Shown here: positions 10,683 through 23,270 of the stretch, in pieces
Layout: each line of letters starts with the position of its first letter
How positions within the stretch are numbered: position 1 is the first letter of the stretch
Assembly (NCBI RefSeq): GCF_964656455.1
Contig: NC_135725.1
Span: forward strand, 46,536,486-46,600,485
DNA from: Halichoerus grypus
Lineage: Eukaryota; Chordata; Mammalia; Carnivora; Phocidae
DNA: 64,000 nucleotides
Direction: 5' to 3'
Notes under the pieces: generated by a model
Database searches by the model: none
Seen by the model: the letters and a program-made list of their open reading frames with translations, nothing else
What the model was told of the DNA's origin: nothing
Position numbers and translations under genes: made by a program

Positions 10683-11354
10683 AGCTCCAGAAACTTGACC
10701 CTGGAAGAGGGGCATGATGGACAAAAGAAACAAGTCCCTTCTTTATCACGAGGAGGAACAGAAATCTAAAAAGAAAAAATACAGAAGGAGCATAAGGGAA
10801 ATAAGACTCAGTAAGAAAAAGTTTCCAGCCTTAGCCCTGGGACCTATCTGCAAAGCAGATAAAGTCCATCTTAAAACTGGAATAGAGTGGAAGGCATGCT
10901 TACTAATGGTGACTGTTACTAAGATCTAGGATTTCCCTGATCTGGAGTTCCCTGATGCTTTCTTTACCAAAGCATTCAAAGGTCAAAACTACCTGAAAGG
11001 AAAATTCCACTTTATTTAATTTTTAACTTAAAAAAAATAATATATCACTACCCATTGTGTGAAATTCCCAATAGCAAGGCCTATATTAAATTATTCAGCT
11101 AGTATTCCAGTTTTGGTAGGTATGTTCTTTCAAAGAGTTAGCCTGGTCTCATAGCCACTGACATTTGAAACCCCTGATTTAGCACATTGGTCTTATCAAA
11201 AGTCCTCTTGCTTCCTATGCTTAAACCAGACCTTTACAGAGATCTATGGATGTTGCACAATAGTGTCATAAACTAAACACACAAAGCAGGGTGGCAGAAC
11301 AAGAGGCTAAGCTAAACCTTTGAAAGGACATGGCTATTAAAAACTGGAATATTC

Positions 11355-11407
11355 TTTTTTTTTTTAATTTAAATTCAAGTTGGTTAACATATAGCATATT
11401 ATTAGTT
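11355..11407 (-). mobile_element. Very short L1 3'-end insertion (53 bases)
   Basis: On the minus strand it reads CTAATAATATGCTATATGTT, then AACCAACTTGAATTTAAATT and a poly(A). It is flanked by the perfect 15-base duplication AAAACTGGAATATTC (11340-11354 and 11408-11422). This is an extreme 5' truncation. Confidence 0.85.
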
Positions 11408-12689
11408 AAAACTGGAATATTCCGATAGCAAAATTTCGATAATGTCTTATTTATTATTTCCCCAGACACTCCTGTCCCGACTATCTCAGACAAGATAGTT
11501 TTAACATCAAAATCACCTTTGTCTGGACCTATAAATAGTGCCATTCCTATAAATCGTGGTCCAGATGGTCCCTTGCACAAAGATGCTCGGCCTGTGGGAT
11601 GAGGACAAGCTGAAATCCCACTCTGCTACGCTAGCTACGCTATGTTCCTTGGGCTAAGGCTTCACGGGGCAGGGAGGGTGGGGATATTTATTTCTAATTT
11701 GCCCAAAGACACTACAGACATCAGCCATATGGGTAGACTTGTCTCTATAACCCACCCAAATCTATCTCGAATCACCAAGAGTTATTGTTAAGACTGAAGT
11801 TTGTAAAGTTAACTGGATTTTCATTATATTCCATTTTTACTTTGACAGCAGTTGAAAGGACCAGTTTATCTTCTGGATAGGGCATCCTTATATTACTCAA
11901 TCTTTCCATTAATGAAGGCTTTTTGTATTTAACCATTTCACACTACCACAGGCCCCCAGATGACCCGCTAAGGAGAGGGGAAGCAAGAATAACATTTATA
12001 AAGACACATCCCAAAATCTACACCTACAATTATTAAAATACAAAATTTTCCAAATAACAGATCTAACATGGCCCATCCAATTACAAAAAAACACTAGACC
12101 ACCATATTTCCATAAGAGTCATCAGAGACATAAAGAGAAAATAAAAACATAGAACACCTTACTGGTAACTTCTTAACAAACAACTGAAATCTCTACATCA
12201 ATCCTCTGAGGTGTGAGGACGTTTTTGAACTAAAATAAAGTCATGCAGTTTAAAACAAGAAATTCATGTGTAATACATTAAGTGCAAATACAAACATCCT
12301 GTGAGATCTCATCTACATGAGAAATACAATGGTGACAATTACTGGAGGTATTAAAATGATGTATTTTTTCTTCCTTCTGCTTTTCTAGAAAGTCTACATT
12401 TTTCTAAAGTTAGCACATATTTATTTTAAAAACAGGTAAAAAGTCAGATTCCTTCTTGGGGCTAAAACATGTTCTTTCCAGTAGAACACCATTATTATGT
12501 CAAAGTCTTGGAAGAGAAGTCTTTTATTTTCACCTTTCTAAGTAACAAAAACTATGATTTAAACCAAAGCATAATAAAAAACTACAGAAAAAAGAGGTCA
12601 TTTCAATAAATAAAAGAATTACTTGCTGACTGGTTAACTAGGTCCCACGTTTTATTTAACAATTTCAAGTGGGAGGAGGGGATATTATG

Positions 12690-12810
12690 CTTATTTTAGA
12701 TTTATACCAACCTAAAGCCCAAGGTAAATTAGCAGCAGATCCGAGAACTGAATTCGTGCCTTCAGACTTCAAATCAAACCTTCTTTCTATCACACCATGG
12801 CTGTGTCCCT
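12690..12810 (-). mobile_element. MIR fragment
   Basis: GAGAACTGAATTCGTGCCTTC and CTTTCTATCACACCATGGCTG match the reverse complement of the MIR core (tRNA-related head, ...ACACCATGCTGCC). Confidence 0.6.
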
Positions 12811-13287
12811 CGTGGTGATACAGGTTATTATATTAAACCACCTACCCCTTATCCTTACTCCTCAAAAATGAAACATGAATAGCTATTTCAAGAGTCTCAA
12901 ACGTTTATTTTTTAAACAGATCCCACACTGTCAGGTTTTTGTATAACTTATGGGACAACAAAAACTCAGCTAATAAAATAAAATAAAATGTTAATTATAG
13001 CTTCTCTTCTCTACCCCCCCATCGCAAAATTTATTTTTACTTAGTATTATAGAGTATGAGCCAAAAACAATACCCAGTGGGGACAGTCAAGGCAAACAGC
13101 TGCTCTCATAAGCAGTTCCTTTACTAGGATGCTAGAAGTTACGGTAATAGATTCAGGTATATTAGATCAACTTCGTAAGCAGCTTTAAAAACAAGTACAT
13201 AATGAACTACGCGAGCCCAGAAGAGAGGGAAAAACTGAATCAACAGTTTTCAATTGTAATATCTGTGTATTTAAAAAGAGAAAGAAT

Positions 13288-13482
13288 AGGGGAGCCTGGG
13301 TGGCTCAGTTGGTTAAGCGTCTGCCTTCAGTGCAGGTCATGATCCCAGGGTCCTGCGATCGAGTCCCGCATCGGGCTCCTTGCTCAACAGGGAGTCTGCT
13401 TCTCCCTCTCCCTCTGCTACTCTCTCTCTCTTTCTCCCTCTCTCTCTGTGTCAAATAAATAAAATCTTAATAAAATAAAATT
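13288..13482 (+). mobile_element. SINEC
   Basis: GGGGAGCCTGGGTGGCTCAG head; TCAAATAAATAAAATCTTAA tail. The duplication AAAAGAGAAAGAAT is at 13274-13287 and 13483-13496. Confidence 0.95.
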
Positions 13483-14814
13483 AAAAGAGAAAGAATTGTT
13501 CATTTTTTAATTTGAAAATCTCCAAGATTTACATGGTTTCATTTTTTTTCTTTTCTATTCATTTCTTATTTTCTTGGCTTTTTGTGCACTGGGGGTGGGC
13601 ATTAGGGGTAGGCTTACGTGTTGCTTTTCTTTCAAATATCACAGCATTTCCTTTCAAGACTAAATTAAGGCTCCCACATTTAGTCAGCTACACTGCGGCT
13701 CCTGGGAGGTCTGCAGGAAGAACCGTGGCACGCCCTCCAATTCTGGGAGTTTAGACACACTCGACAGAATTTTTCCTAGTACACACTCAGGAACATCTAT
13801 CTGTTTTTCTTTTCCACTGAGCCTTTGTTCAGTTTATGCAGTAAGCATATCTGAGCTGTGGACCTTGTGAAAAGTGTGCCCCACTTTTTTCCCTCCTTAC
13901 TGAAAAGGTAAGTAGATAATTAGGAAGGAAGGAACAAATGAAGGCACGCAGATTGTGTTAGACCACAGCTATTTTGGGGGGCATATTTTTAAAAGTCCCC
14001 AGTGTCCTGCCATCAACTTCTGTGACTCTGGGTGAAATTAAACCATAAAACCACTAAATATGCTGAGTGACATAACTTTCTACTATGACCATGCTTTCCC
14101 TAAAAATTTACGAGACCAATGTTACATTTGGAATGAAGCCTCACAACTCTGACATTCTATTTATCATTTATATGTATGTTCTACTTTCATGATTTAATTT
14201 TCCAGGCGTGGGGGGAAGGGGATATAGAAAAGAGAAAACAGCACATACGACAGAAAATTAACCACAACTCTGACAAACAACCAAATAAATGAGGCAGCCT
14301 GCTTGATCCTACATTTATTTAAATAAATCACCTTTTACTGGTGCTGGAGAAAAACAGCAGCATCTTTTGAGGCAGGTAATTACAGGATGATATAGATCAG
14401 AAAATAACAAAAAGGCACACTTGTCCCAAAACAAATATCCAAAAATCGAATGAAGCTGTCCAGCAACAGCCACTAAAATAATCTTCCATGTATTATTTTC
14501 TTTGAGTCATTTTAAAAATAAGCAACCAGCTATCCATCCTCTGGGCACTACTGGGATGAGTTTGCCACAAAAACCACTTACATTTTTAGAAGCCCAAGTC
14601 TTGACAAATCAGTTCCTAAGAACATAATTTGTTACACACTGAAGAAAGCCTGAAAACACGGACCTTGGTTAAAGAGGCTTCCGTATCTTGTTGTAACCTT
14701 TCCAAATGCAAGTATGTGGGAAGAATACCCATAAATTTAAGTTGAAACTGAAACATTTAGAATATTTCCAATTTAAAATACATTAAAATGTGGTCTTCGA
14801 GAGGAAATGAAAAT

Positions 14815-15200
14815 AGCTTTTAAACATATGAAAAGATGCTCATCATCATTCATAAGTGAAATCTGAGTTAAAAATTAGATATTTTTCACTCATCCGATGG
14901 GGGGGGAAGAGTTTAATAAATCACCGTGTGGAGAAATAGGTACTCTCACACATTGTTGATGCAAGCACAGAGTAGTATAACCTCTTTGACAGGCAATTTG
15001 TATATGTCCATCAAAATTTAAATTCCACTTTGCCTCGGAGCCATGGTTTTACTCCTAGGAATTTCTCCTACAGATATACTCATCTTTGTGCACAAAGAAC
15101 TATGTAAAAGGTTATTCACTACAGCTTTGTTGGTGGCCTGAAGGAAGACGGACTGCATGTCATTTTGTATTACATGTGTATTTACCTATTTAAAAAAAAA
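14815..15200 (+). mobile_element. Old L1 fragment (L1M or HAL1-like)
   Basis: AACATATGAAAAGATGCTCA, GTGGAGAAATAGGTACTCTCA and GGTTATTCACTACAGC are diverged forms of the L1 ORF2 3' region. The exact ends are not clear. Confidence 0.6.
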
Positions 15201-16454
15201 TGTAAACTTTGCGGGGGGGTGGGGGGAGAATGTGATCTACACTGTTTAGAAATTAGAAGTGTTCTAAATTCCCCTACAAAAGGAAATACTAAATGGCCCT
15301 AGACAAGATTCATTCCAGAACCCTGCAATAAAGTGCTATGTTCAGATGGCTTGCACAGCTGTATTAGTGAAAGCTCCTTATCATGAGATCCCTCTGGTCC
15401 TTTAATAACCAAAACCCCTTGGTGGGGGACTGCCGTGGACTTGAATGCCACTTCACAATAAGCAGTGTTTCAAAAAGATCCCAATTTATTCCTTGCAAAA
15501 ACATATCCTATATAAATGTAACTGTCACTCTGAGAAGCAGGCCTGCATTATGCTGCAGACTTAACACAGACTGTAAGCATGTTCCCCATGTCTTCTCCAG
15601 CAAAGTCTGCCAAATGGGCGTCTGAAATGTCCTATTGAAACAGGTGGTGTCTGAACAGAATTGGATTTCTGCCTATAGAAACCCTAGTTTTAACAACTGC
15701 TGTGGTTAGTTTTAATTTTCAGTCCTCAAAATTAACTGCTTGCCAGTGATTCAGAAATAGACTGAACAACATGTTTAGACTTTGGCCTGTTTAATTGAGG
15801 AAAGCAAGCAAGCAAGGGGAAAAAAAAATCTACCAATCCTACCACCATTCCATAAAGAACAACAGAACCACAGCAGACCATTTGATTTCCAGGCCAAAAA
15901 CAGGGGAGCAGCTATGACATAAACTTGATTCTCCAAAGATACTTGTCCCTTTTGTGCTTTCTTCATAGAAGCATAAGGATACGGCTACCATGCTGAACAT
16001 GCTACTTAGGAAATCTTGTAAGAAGCCTTATATGATTTGCTAGAAATTTAGAATTAAGAACAATGATAAGAACTAATAATTTTTCTAATGAAAACTTACA
16101 TCTTAAACGATATTCTGAACAGATCTTTGTTTCACATTACACAAGCAAAATACAAGCTGCCAGAACGAAACTCCTTGAAAAGAGATACCGTGGGCTAATA
16201 TTCTTTAAATCCAACACAGGTCCACCAATGTGCTAGTCACACTAACTGGTGGTAAAGACGTCTTCCTGTGACTAAATCTAGAACAGCTTACACTACCCAG
16301 CACACCTTTTTCAGGGTACTTTAAGTGCTCGACATACACATGGTTAAAGATCTGTTAATTTTCTAAACCGACAAAGGAAAAAGAACCAAGGGGCTGGGTC
16401 TCTGTTAAGTGTCACACACCATGTTTGGACATTCCCAATGAGGAAAACACAGTC

Positions 16455-16590
16455 TCACCCATTTCACGGATGACAAACTGAGATTCAAAGAGATGTCATT
16501 ATTTTCTTCAGACAGAAGATGACAAAGATGAGCTTTTTACTTAAGTCTGCCTGATTTCGAAACTTTTCCAACGGTATCACACTCCCTCCC
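16455..16590 (-). mobile_element. MIR fragment
   Basis: CCCATTTCACGGATGACAAAC followed by GAGATTCAAAGAGATG and TTAAGTCTGCCTGA matches reverse-complement MIR. Confidence 0.65.
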
Positions 16591-17991
16591 CACAGGAAAT
16601 CCCAGAGAGCTGAGTTAGTAGAATGATGACTTTCAGCTATAGGACGTACACTATCTGCATCTTAACTTTGCCAACACCCAAAAGAAAAACTCATCCCCTT
16701 TCATTCAGTCAAATGTAATGGATGTCAAGCCCTTCAGCAATTTTTCAGTAGGACTGAATTCTAGCTACTAAGAAGGTGATCAACTAAATAAAAACAAAAT
16801 CATCTACTGTGATCATAAATCCTTAAAAAAAATCCTGACATCCTAAACAGTATTTTGAAAATCATTCAAAAAGGATTCATCAGTTCATTTATATAAAAAC
16901 AAGTAGAAATATTCTCAGTGGAATTCAGAGGTACTTCTCAATGGGGTATATTTGGTCCTTTTGCTTAAAATCCAAGGACAAATGGACATATCAAGTTTTA
17001 CCCTCAAAAGTTTATTGCTCACTGTCCTCTACCCTTCTACCAAACAAAAAATAAAATAAGATCTCAAAATAAAAAGCAGTCTCCTCTCAGGAGCTCTCAG
17101 ATTGTTCTTTTCCATTTCCTGACCCCTACCTTCTGCCTTTTACTTAAGGCCTGACAGGGGCTAGATCCCAAACCAAATCTACAATTTCCCTAGCAGCTCC
17201 AATAAGGTCTCTCATTTAGAGGAAACTACCTTTAGGGTCTTGTAAATGAAATCATTCTGTATTCCAATTTTCTCAGAAAACAATGCTTAATTACAAATGT
17301 GTCCTTCCCTCAAAAGTTACTCTTTTTTCTTTTAAAGCAAAATACCCAAAATATATATTAGGGACTATTCAACAGAAGAACATAGGGTACATTTCGTTGA
17401 GACTATTTAGAAATAAGTTGCAACATTAAAAAAAAAAAAAAAAAGAGGAAGAAATCCAGTGGAAAAAATGTTATGGACCAAAAAAAAAAAAAAAAAAAAA
17501 AATTGTCATGTAGTTAGTGGCTTATAGGTTTTGAAAGTAGAAAAAAAATCTACAATTTTTCAAGATTCTTCTGGTAAAAAGCTCTTTGGAATCATTTTCT
17601 TTTAATGTTAAAAGCATTTTTCTAAGATGCTACTAGCTCTAAAAACAACCTTTCTGATCTCTTGAAAAGCCAAGTGCAACTTTTAATAGTGTTATGTACT
17701 TTCTGTTTAAAAGAAAAAATAAGGAGAAGGAACCATAGTCCAAACAGTAGGCTTACTCCACTCATGCCTGAAGCTATAATGATTTCGCACAGTACATACA
17801 TATGATAAGGATTGAGTTTTTCCTGTAAAGGCAGAATATATACATCTATGTCACACATATAATGGTTAAGTGTAAGAAACACAGCACCCCTCTCTCACCC
17901 TAAAACCCAGGGAGGGGAAAAAATGTTTATCTGAAGAGACATAGTCATGAACAAGATTTCTAATAACAAACATCAGAACCAAAGCAACAAA

Positions 17992-18581
17992 TTTACAATA
18001 ACGTGGATGGAACTAAAGGGTATTATGCTAAGCGAAATAAGTCAATCAGAGAAAGATAATTATCATCTGATCTCACTGATATGAGGAATTTGAGAAACAA
18101 GACAGGATCATAGGGGAAGGGAGGGGAAAATGAAACAAGACAAAACCAGGAGTCCCTGGGGGGTTCAGTTGTTAAGCATCTGCCTTTGGCTCAGGTCATG
18201 ATCCCAGGGTCCTGGGATCCAGCCCCGCATTGGGCTCCCTGATCAGCAGGAAGCCTGCTTCTCCCTCTCCCACTCCCCCTGCTTGTGTTCCCCTCTCTTG
18301 CTGTGTCTCTCTCTGTCAAATAAATAAATAAAATCTTAAAAAAAAAAAAAAAAAAAAGACAAAACCAGAGAGGGAGACAAACCATAAGAGACTCTTAATC
18401 TCAGGAAACAAACTGAGGGTTGCTGGAGTGGTGGGGGGTGGGAGGGATGGGGTGGCTGGGTGATGGACACTGGGGAGGGTATGTGCTATGGTGAGTGCTG
18501 TGAATTGTGTAAGACCAATGAATCACAGACGTGTACCCCTGAAACAAATAATACATTATATGTTAATTAAAAAAAAAAACA
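17992..18581 (+). mobile_element. Young carnivore L1, short 3'-UTR form
   Basis: Starts ACAATAACGTGGATGGAAC, includes AATAAGTCAATCAGAGAAAG and CACTGATATGAGGAATTTG, and ends CCCTGAAACAAATAATACAT then A. It stops after the first 3'-UTR module: the GAGCACTGGGTGTTA module is missing. The imperfect duplication CAAAG(G)CAACAAA lies at 17980-17991 and 18582-18594. A SINE is nested in it. Confidence 0.88.
18150..18355 (+). mobile_element. SINEC nested in the young L1
   Basis: Head GAGTCCCTGGGGGGTTCAGT is mutated; middle is typical; tail is AAATAAATAAATAAAATC plus A. The duplication AAGACAAAACCAG is at 18137-18149 and 18356-18368. This is three layers deep: SINE in young L1 in older L1. Confidence 0.95.
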
Positions 18582-18751
18582 CAAAGGCAACAAAAGCAAA
18601 AATAAACAAGTAGAACTATATCAAACTAAAAAGCTTCTGCAAAGCAAGGGAAATCAGCAACACAAAATGAAAAAGGCAACCTACAGAGGAAAGTATTTGC
18701 AAATCATCTAAGGGGTTAATATCCAAAATATATAAAGAATTCATACACCTC

Positions 18752-18957
18752 GGGGCGCCTGGGTGGCTCAGTCGTTAAGCGTCTGCCTTCCGCTCAGGTC
18801 ATGATCCCAGGGTCCTGAGATCGAGCCCCGCATCAGGCTCCCTGCTCCGCGGGAAGCCTGCTTCTCCCTCTCCCACTCCCCCTGCTTGTGTTCCCTCTCT
18901 CTCTCTCTCTCTCTGTCAAATAAATAAATAAAATCTTTAAAAAAAAAAAAAAAAAAA
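18752..18957 (+). mobile_element. SINEC, young TCGTTAAGC subfamily
   Basis: GGGGCGCCTGGGTGGCTCAG head, TCGTTAAGCGTCTGCC and CTCCGCGGGAAGCCTGC, with poly(A) of about 20. The perfect 17-base duplication AAGAATTCATACACCTC is at 18735-18751 and 18958-18974, in L1 sequence. Confidence 0.97.
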
Positions 18958-19766
18958 AAGAATTCATACACCTCAATGGCAGAAACTACAGTCTGATTTC
19001 AAAATCTGCCTAAGAAGATACACAGATGGCCAAGAGGTAGATAAAAAGGTGCTTAACATTACTAATCATCAGGGAAATGCAAATCAAAATCACAGTGAGA
19101 TATCACCTCACACTTGTTAGGCTATTATCAAAAAGATAAGAAATGATAAGTATTGGAGATGATGTGGAGAAAAAGGAACCCTTAATGCTCTGTTGGTGGG
19201 ATTGTACACTGGTACAGCCACTATGGAAAACTAAATATATAGGTTTCTCAAAAAAATTAAAAAGAGAACTACCATAGGATCCAGCAATCCCGTGTGTGCG
19301 TGTATGTGTGTGTGTACAAAGGAAAATTAAAAACAGGATATTGAAAAGATATCTGTGCTTCTATGTCCACTGCAGCATTATTTACAATAGCCAAGATCTG
19401 GAAACAACCTAAGTGAATGGAGAGAATAATGGAATATTATTCAGCTATGAGAAAGGAGGACATCGTGCCATTTGTGACAACATGGATAAAACTTGAAAGC
19501 ATTAAACTAAGTGAAAGTCAGACAGAGAAAGACAGATACTCTATGATATCACTTATATGTGGTATCTTAAAAAGCTGAACTCCCAGAAACAGAGACTAGA
19601 ATGGTAGCTACCAGGTGCTGGAAGGTGGGGGAAAATGAGGAGATGCTGGTCAAACAGTACAAATGTTCACTTATAAGAAGAGTAAGTGGAATGCAATGGA
19701 AAGCAATTATGTATGGCAATTATAATTAATATTATTGAATTGTGTATTTCAAAGTTACAAAGAGAG

Positions 19767-19933
19767 GGGTGCCTGGGTGGCTCAGATGGTTGAGCGTCTG
19801 CCTTCGGCTCAGGTCATGATCCCAGAGTCCTGGGATCGAGTCCCGCATCGGGCTCCCTGCTCCTTGGGAGCCTGCTTCTCCCTCTGCCTCTCTCTGTCTC
19901 TCATGAATGAATAAATAAAATCTTTAAAAAAAA

Positions 19934-19960
<27 letters not shown>
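19767..19960 (+). mobile_element. SINEC
   Basis: GGGTGCCTGGGTGGCTCAGAT head; tail ATGAATAAATAAAATC followed by A and (AAAT)n. The perfect 17-base duplication CAAAGTTACAAAGAGAG is at 19750-19766 and 19961-19977. Confidence 0.97.
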
Positions 19961-19964
<4 letters not shown>

Positions 19965-20165
19965 GTTACAAAGAGAGTAGACCTTAAATGTTTTCACCAA
20001 AAAAGAAATGGTAATTATGTAACATGATGAAGAGGATAGCCAAAGCTATGGTGGTAATCATTCTGCAATATACAAATGTACAAAATCAATACAATGTACA
20101 TCTTAAAGTTATACAATGGTATATGCATGTCAATTATGTTAATAAAGCTTAAAAGAAAGATTTCT

Positions 20166-20362
20166 CTTTTTTTTGTCTAAGATTTTATTTATTTGACAGA
20201 GAGAGACACAGCAAGAGAGGGAACACAAGCAGGGGGACTGGGAGAGGGAGAAGCAGGCTTCTCGCCAAGCAGGGAGCCTGATGTGGGGCTCGATCCCAGG
20301 ACCCCGGGATCATGACCTGAGCCGAAGGCAGACACTTAACGGCTGAGCCACTCAGGCGCCCC
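20166..20362 (-). mobile_element. SINEC, minus strand
   Basis: AAGATTTTATTTATTTGACAG, a GA-rich part, and GAGCCACTCAGGCGCCCC. The duplication AAGAAAGATTTCT is at 20153-20165 and 20363-20375. Confidence 0.96.
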
Positions 20363-21139
20363 AAGAAAGATTTCTAATAAAATCAAAATGGCTGATAAGT
20401 TAGTAACACGATGACAGGCTGCATTAATATCAAGACAATGATAAATATTTACATACCAGGTAAAAACAATACAAGGTAGCCAAAAATCTAGGTAAGCCAA
20501 AAAAATGTTTATTAGTCTATAGATTCCCACATTTCCATAAAAGACTAATTTTCCCATACTAACTGGACAGAATCTATAGGATTACTATTATTTCAAACAC
20601 ATTTTTAAATTTTAATTTTACCCCAAAATTTACTGGTATCAGTCTCTTAAAGAATTTATGTTAAGTAACTGGTTTGCCTGAATATTTCACATTTCAACTT
20701 ATTTTAGAGGTGTCAAGACACAATCTAAGCCTAACAGAAACAAATCTACAGGCTTCAAACAGCACTTCAAGAAATACAAAGAAGGAAAGTCAAGGAGGAC
20801 AGTTCTGAGAGAAAGGCTGAGAAGAGGAAGACAGAACTCTACTGGAGACCTTATCGGGATGCAGCCGTGCACTCTGCGGCATTATCACTGACCTGTAACC
20901 TCTTCAGCTTGCAAGCAAGCCCTGAGTGCTCTGGGACTAAGTGGTGTTTCAAAAAGTTCTTGTATCATATTTACTCTTTCCTACGACTCTTATCAGAAGC
21001 CTGAGGTACTCAAGTTTCAGAATCCACAGACTCCGATCACCCACCTAACGACATATCCGAGAGGAATAATGAGCAGCATAAAATGCCACCAACATAAAAA
21101 GAAAATAATAACAATCAGGATTTAAAATGGACCAACTCA

Positions 21140-21780
21140 TTTTTTTGATCGAAGTATAGTTGACATACAATACCGTCCTAGTTTCAGGTGTACAACATAG
21201 TGATTCGACAGCTATACATATTATGAAATGCTCGCCATGATAAGTGTAGTCACCATCTGTCACCATACAAAGTCATTACAAGCTTACTAAATTCCCTATG
21301 CTATACTTTCATCCTCGTGACTTATTTATTTTATAACTAGAAGTTTGTACCTCTTAATCCCCTTCACATTTTTCACCAGTCCCCTACCCTCCTCCCCTCT
21401 GGCAATCACCAGTTTGTTCTCTGTATTTGCAAGTCTGTTCCCGTTGGTTTTATTTTGTTTGTCTGTTTGACTTGTTTTTTTTTCATTCCACATCTAAGTA
21501 AAATCATGGTATTTGTCTTTCTGTCTAACCTACTTCACTTAGCAGAATATCCACCTCCTGGGTCCATCCATGTTGTTATGAATGGCAAGATTTCATTCTT
21601 TCTTTATTGCTGAGTAATATCCCATTACATATATGTACCACATCTTCCTTACCCATTCATCTATCAATGGACACAGAGTGCTTCGTGGCTAGTGTAAATA
21701 ATGCTGCAATAAACATAAGGGCGCATATATCTTTTCAAACTAGTGTTTTCATTTTCTTTGGGCAGATAACCAGGGATGGA
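21140..21780 (-). mobile_element. L1 3' region, minus strand
   Basis: Antisense L1 landmarks: ATAGTTGACATACAATACCG, GTTTCAGGTGTACAACATAG, TGGGTCCATCCATGTTGTTA, ACCCATTCATCTATCAATGG and AATAATGCTGCAATAAACAT. The borders repeat ATGGACCA(A/G).TCA imperfectly. Confidence 0.85.
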
Positions 21781-21931
21781 CCAGTTCACTTTTAAGGGCA
21801 CAGCCACAGGTAAATAGCATCAACACTGTGTTCTTGATAACTATAAAAAGAATAAAATAGGTTTTAAAAAAAACACCACTTCCTTAATAAATATATAATA
21901 AATCTCTAACTTTAAAATGAGTTGCATTACA

Positions 21932-22140
21932 GGGGCACCTGGGTTAAGCGTCCGGCTCTTGATTTCAGCTCAGGTCATGATCTCAGGGTCCTGAGATCAA
22001 GCCCCATGTCGGGCTCCATGCTCAGTAGGGAATCTGCTTGATGATTCTCTCCCTCCCTCTCTCTCTGCCCCTCCGCCTACTCACGCTTGCTTGCACTGTC
22101 TCTTTCTAAAATAAATAAATAAATCTTAAAAAAAAAAAGA
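21932..22140 (+). mobile_element. SINEC with internal deletion in the promoter head
   Basis: The head reads GGGGCACCTGGGTTAAGCGTC: about 14 bases of the tRNA-like A-box region (GTGGCTCAGTCGGT) are missing. The rest and the AAATAAATAAATC tail are normal. The duplication AAAATGAGTTG(C/T)ATTACA is at 21914-21931 and 22141-22158. Confidence 0.93.
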
Positions 22141-22956
22141 AAAATGAGTTGTATTACAAAAGGCCATTTCTTCATGAAGACACATTTCCCCATAAAATAC
22201 TATAAGTGGTGGTTTATTTCCAAACCTGGCCCAATACCTATTTAACCCATAATGTACTGACATAGTAGAGTACTGAATGAAATGTGGTAAAGGGACTTAC
22301 AATGCTTCAAATGCATATTAGTATTTCAGCTGAAAGGATAGGATCTTGGCAAAATAGGACTCCAAAAAATGGACTTCACGAGTTCCACATAACCCAAAAT
22401 GTTCACACAGCTGTACATATGGGTGATTTTCTTATGAGAGGGTCCACAGCTTCTCCAAGTGGTTGTCTCTAACCCCACAAAAAGGGGTTTCAATAAAGGG
22501 AAAACACTTCTGTGCTATACAAAACCAAACTCTTCCCTACATAGCCCTCAGATAGAGCTTATGAGAGAAATGAGGCATTTTGCAAAGTTATGATCCACAT
22601 ATGTTTACACATATGATAAGAGCATCGAGGCAAAGCTATCAAAAACCTTCCAGAAAAACTAAGTGAAGGAAATTCTAGAGTAAAGAATGCATTTCAACAT
22701 TTTATGGGGTCAGAACTGTCCACATAAGATGACACAGGAAGTTCATCTGAAGTGGAAAGAGGATGATGGTCCAAATGGCACCCATTGTAGACTTCCATGA
22801 GTCAGTAGCATTTGTCTGCACAGCTGACTTAGCTGCAAGCAAACATTCCGTACATTTGTGTCTGCACAAAACCCACTTAAAAATCGTTCCCCATCCTAGC
22901 CAAATCACACAGGCAAAACTTGGTTACCATGATCTTTAAAAAAAAAAAAAAAAAAA

Positions 22957-23065
22957 TCCGGGGAGCTTCTCTCCCTCTCCCTCTGCATCACCTCTGCCCA
23001 TGTTTACTCTCTCGCTCTCTCTTTCTCTCTCAAATAAATAAATAAAATCTTAAAAAAAAAAAATG
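22957..23065 (+). mobile_element. SINEC, 5'-truncated
   Basis: Only the CT-rich middle and the tail AAATAAATAAATAAAATCTT remain, preceded by an ATGATCTTTA plus poly(A) stretch that looks like another SINE tail. Confidence 0.8.
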
Positions 23066-23270
23066 AGGGGCGCCTGGTGGCTCAGTCGTTAAGCGTCTGC
23101 CTTCAGCTCAGGTCATGATCCCAGGGTCCTGGGATCGAGCCCCACATCGGGCTCCCTGCTCGGCGGGAAGCCTGCTTCTCCCTCTCCCGCTCCCCCTGCT
23201 TGTGTTCCCTCTCTAGCTGTGTCTCTCTCTGTGTCAAATAAATAAAAAAAACATTAAAAAAAAAAGAAAG
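23066..23270 (+). mobile_element. SINEC, young TCGTTAAGC subfamily
   Basis: GGGGCGCCTGGTGGCTCAGTC head (one G short), TCGTTAAGCGTC, GCGGGAAGCCTGC, and a tail with ATAAAAAAAACATT. It sits directly behind the truncated SINE, about 490 bases beyond the exon 4 donor. Confidence 0.93.

Larger units (their letters stand above)
17935..20152 (+). mobile_element. L1 ORF2/3'-UTR host with nested insertions
   Basis: Sense L1 landmarks: AACTAAAAAGCTTCTGCAAA, GGGGTTAATATCCAAAATAT, ATCATCAGGGAAATGCAAATC, and near 19440 ATTATTCAGCTATGAG. It ends near CAATTATGTTAATAAAGC at about 20140. A young L1 (17992-18581) and SINEs (18752-18957, 19767-19960) interrupt it. The ORFs are destroyed. Confidence 0.85.

Noticed and set aside
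17430..17502. Two poly(A) runs as tails of processed RNAs
   Set aside because: No element body or target duplication could be seen on either side. They may be simple A-rich sequence.
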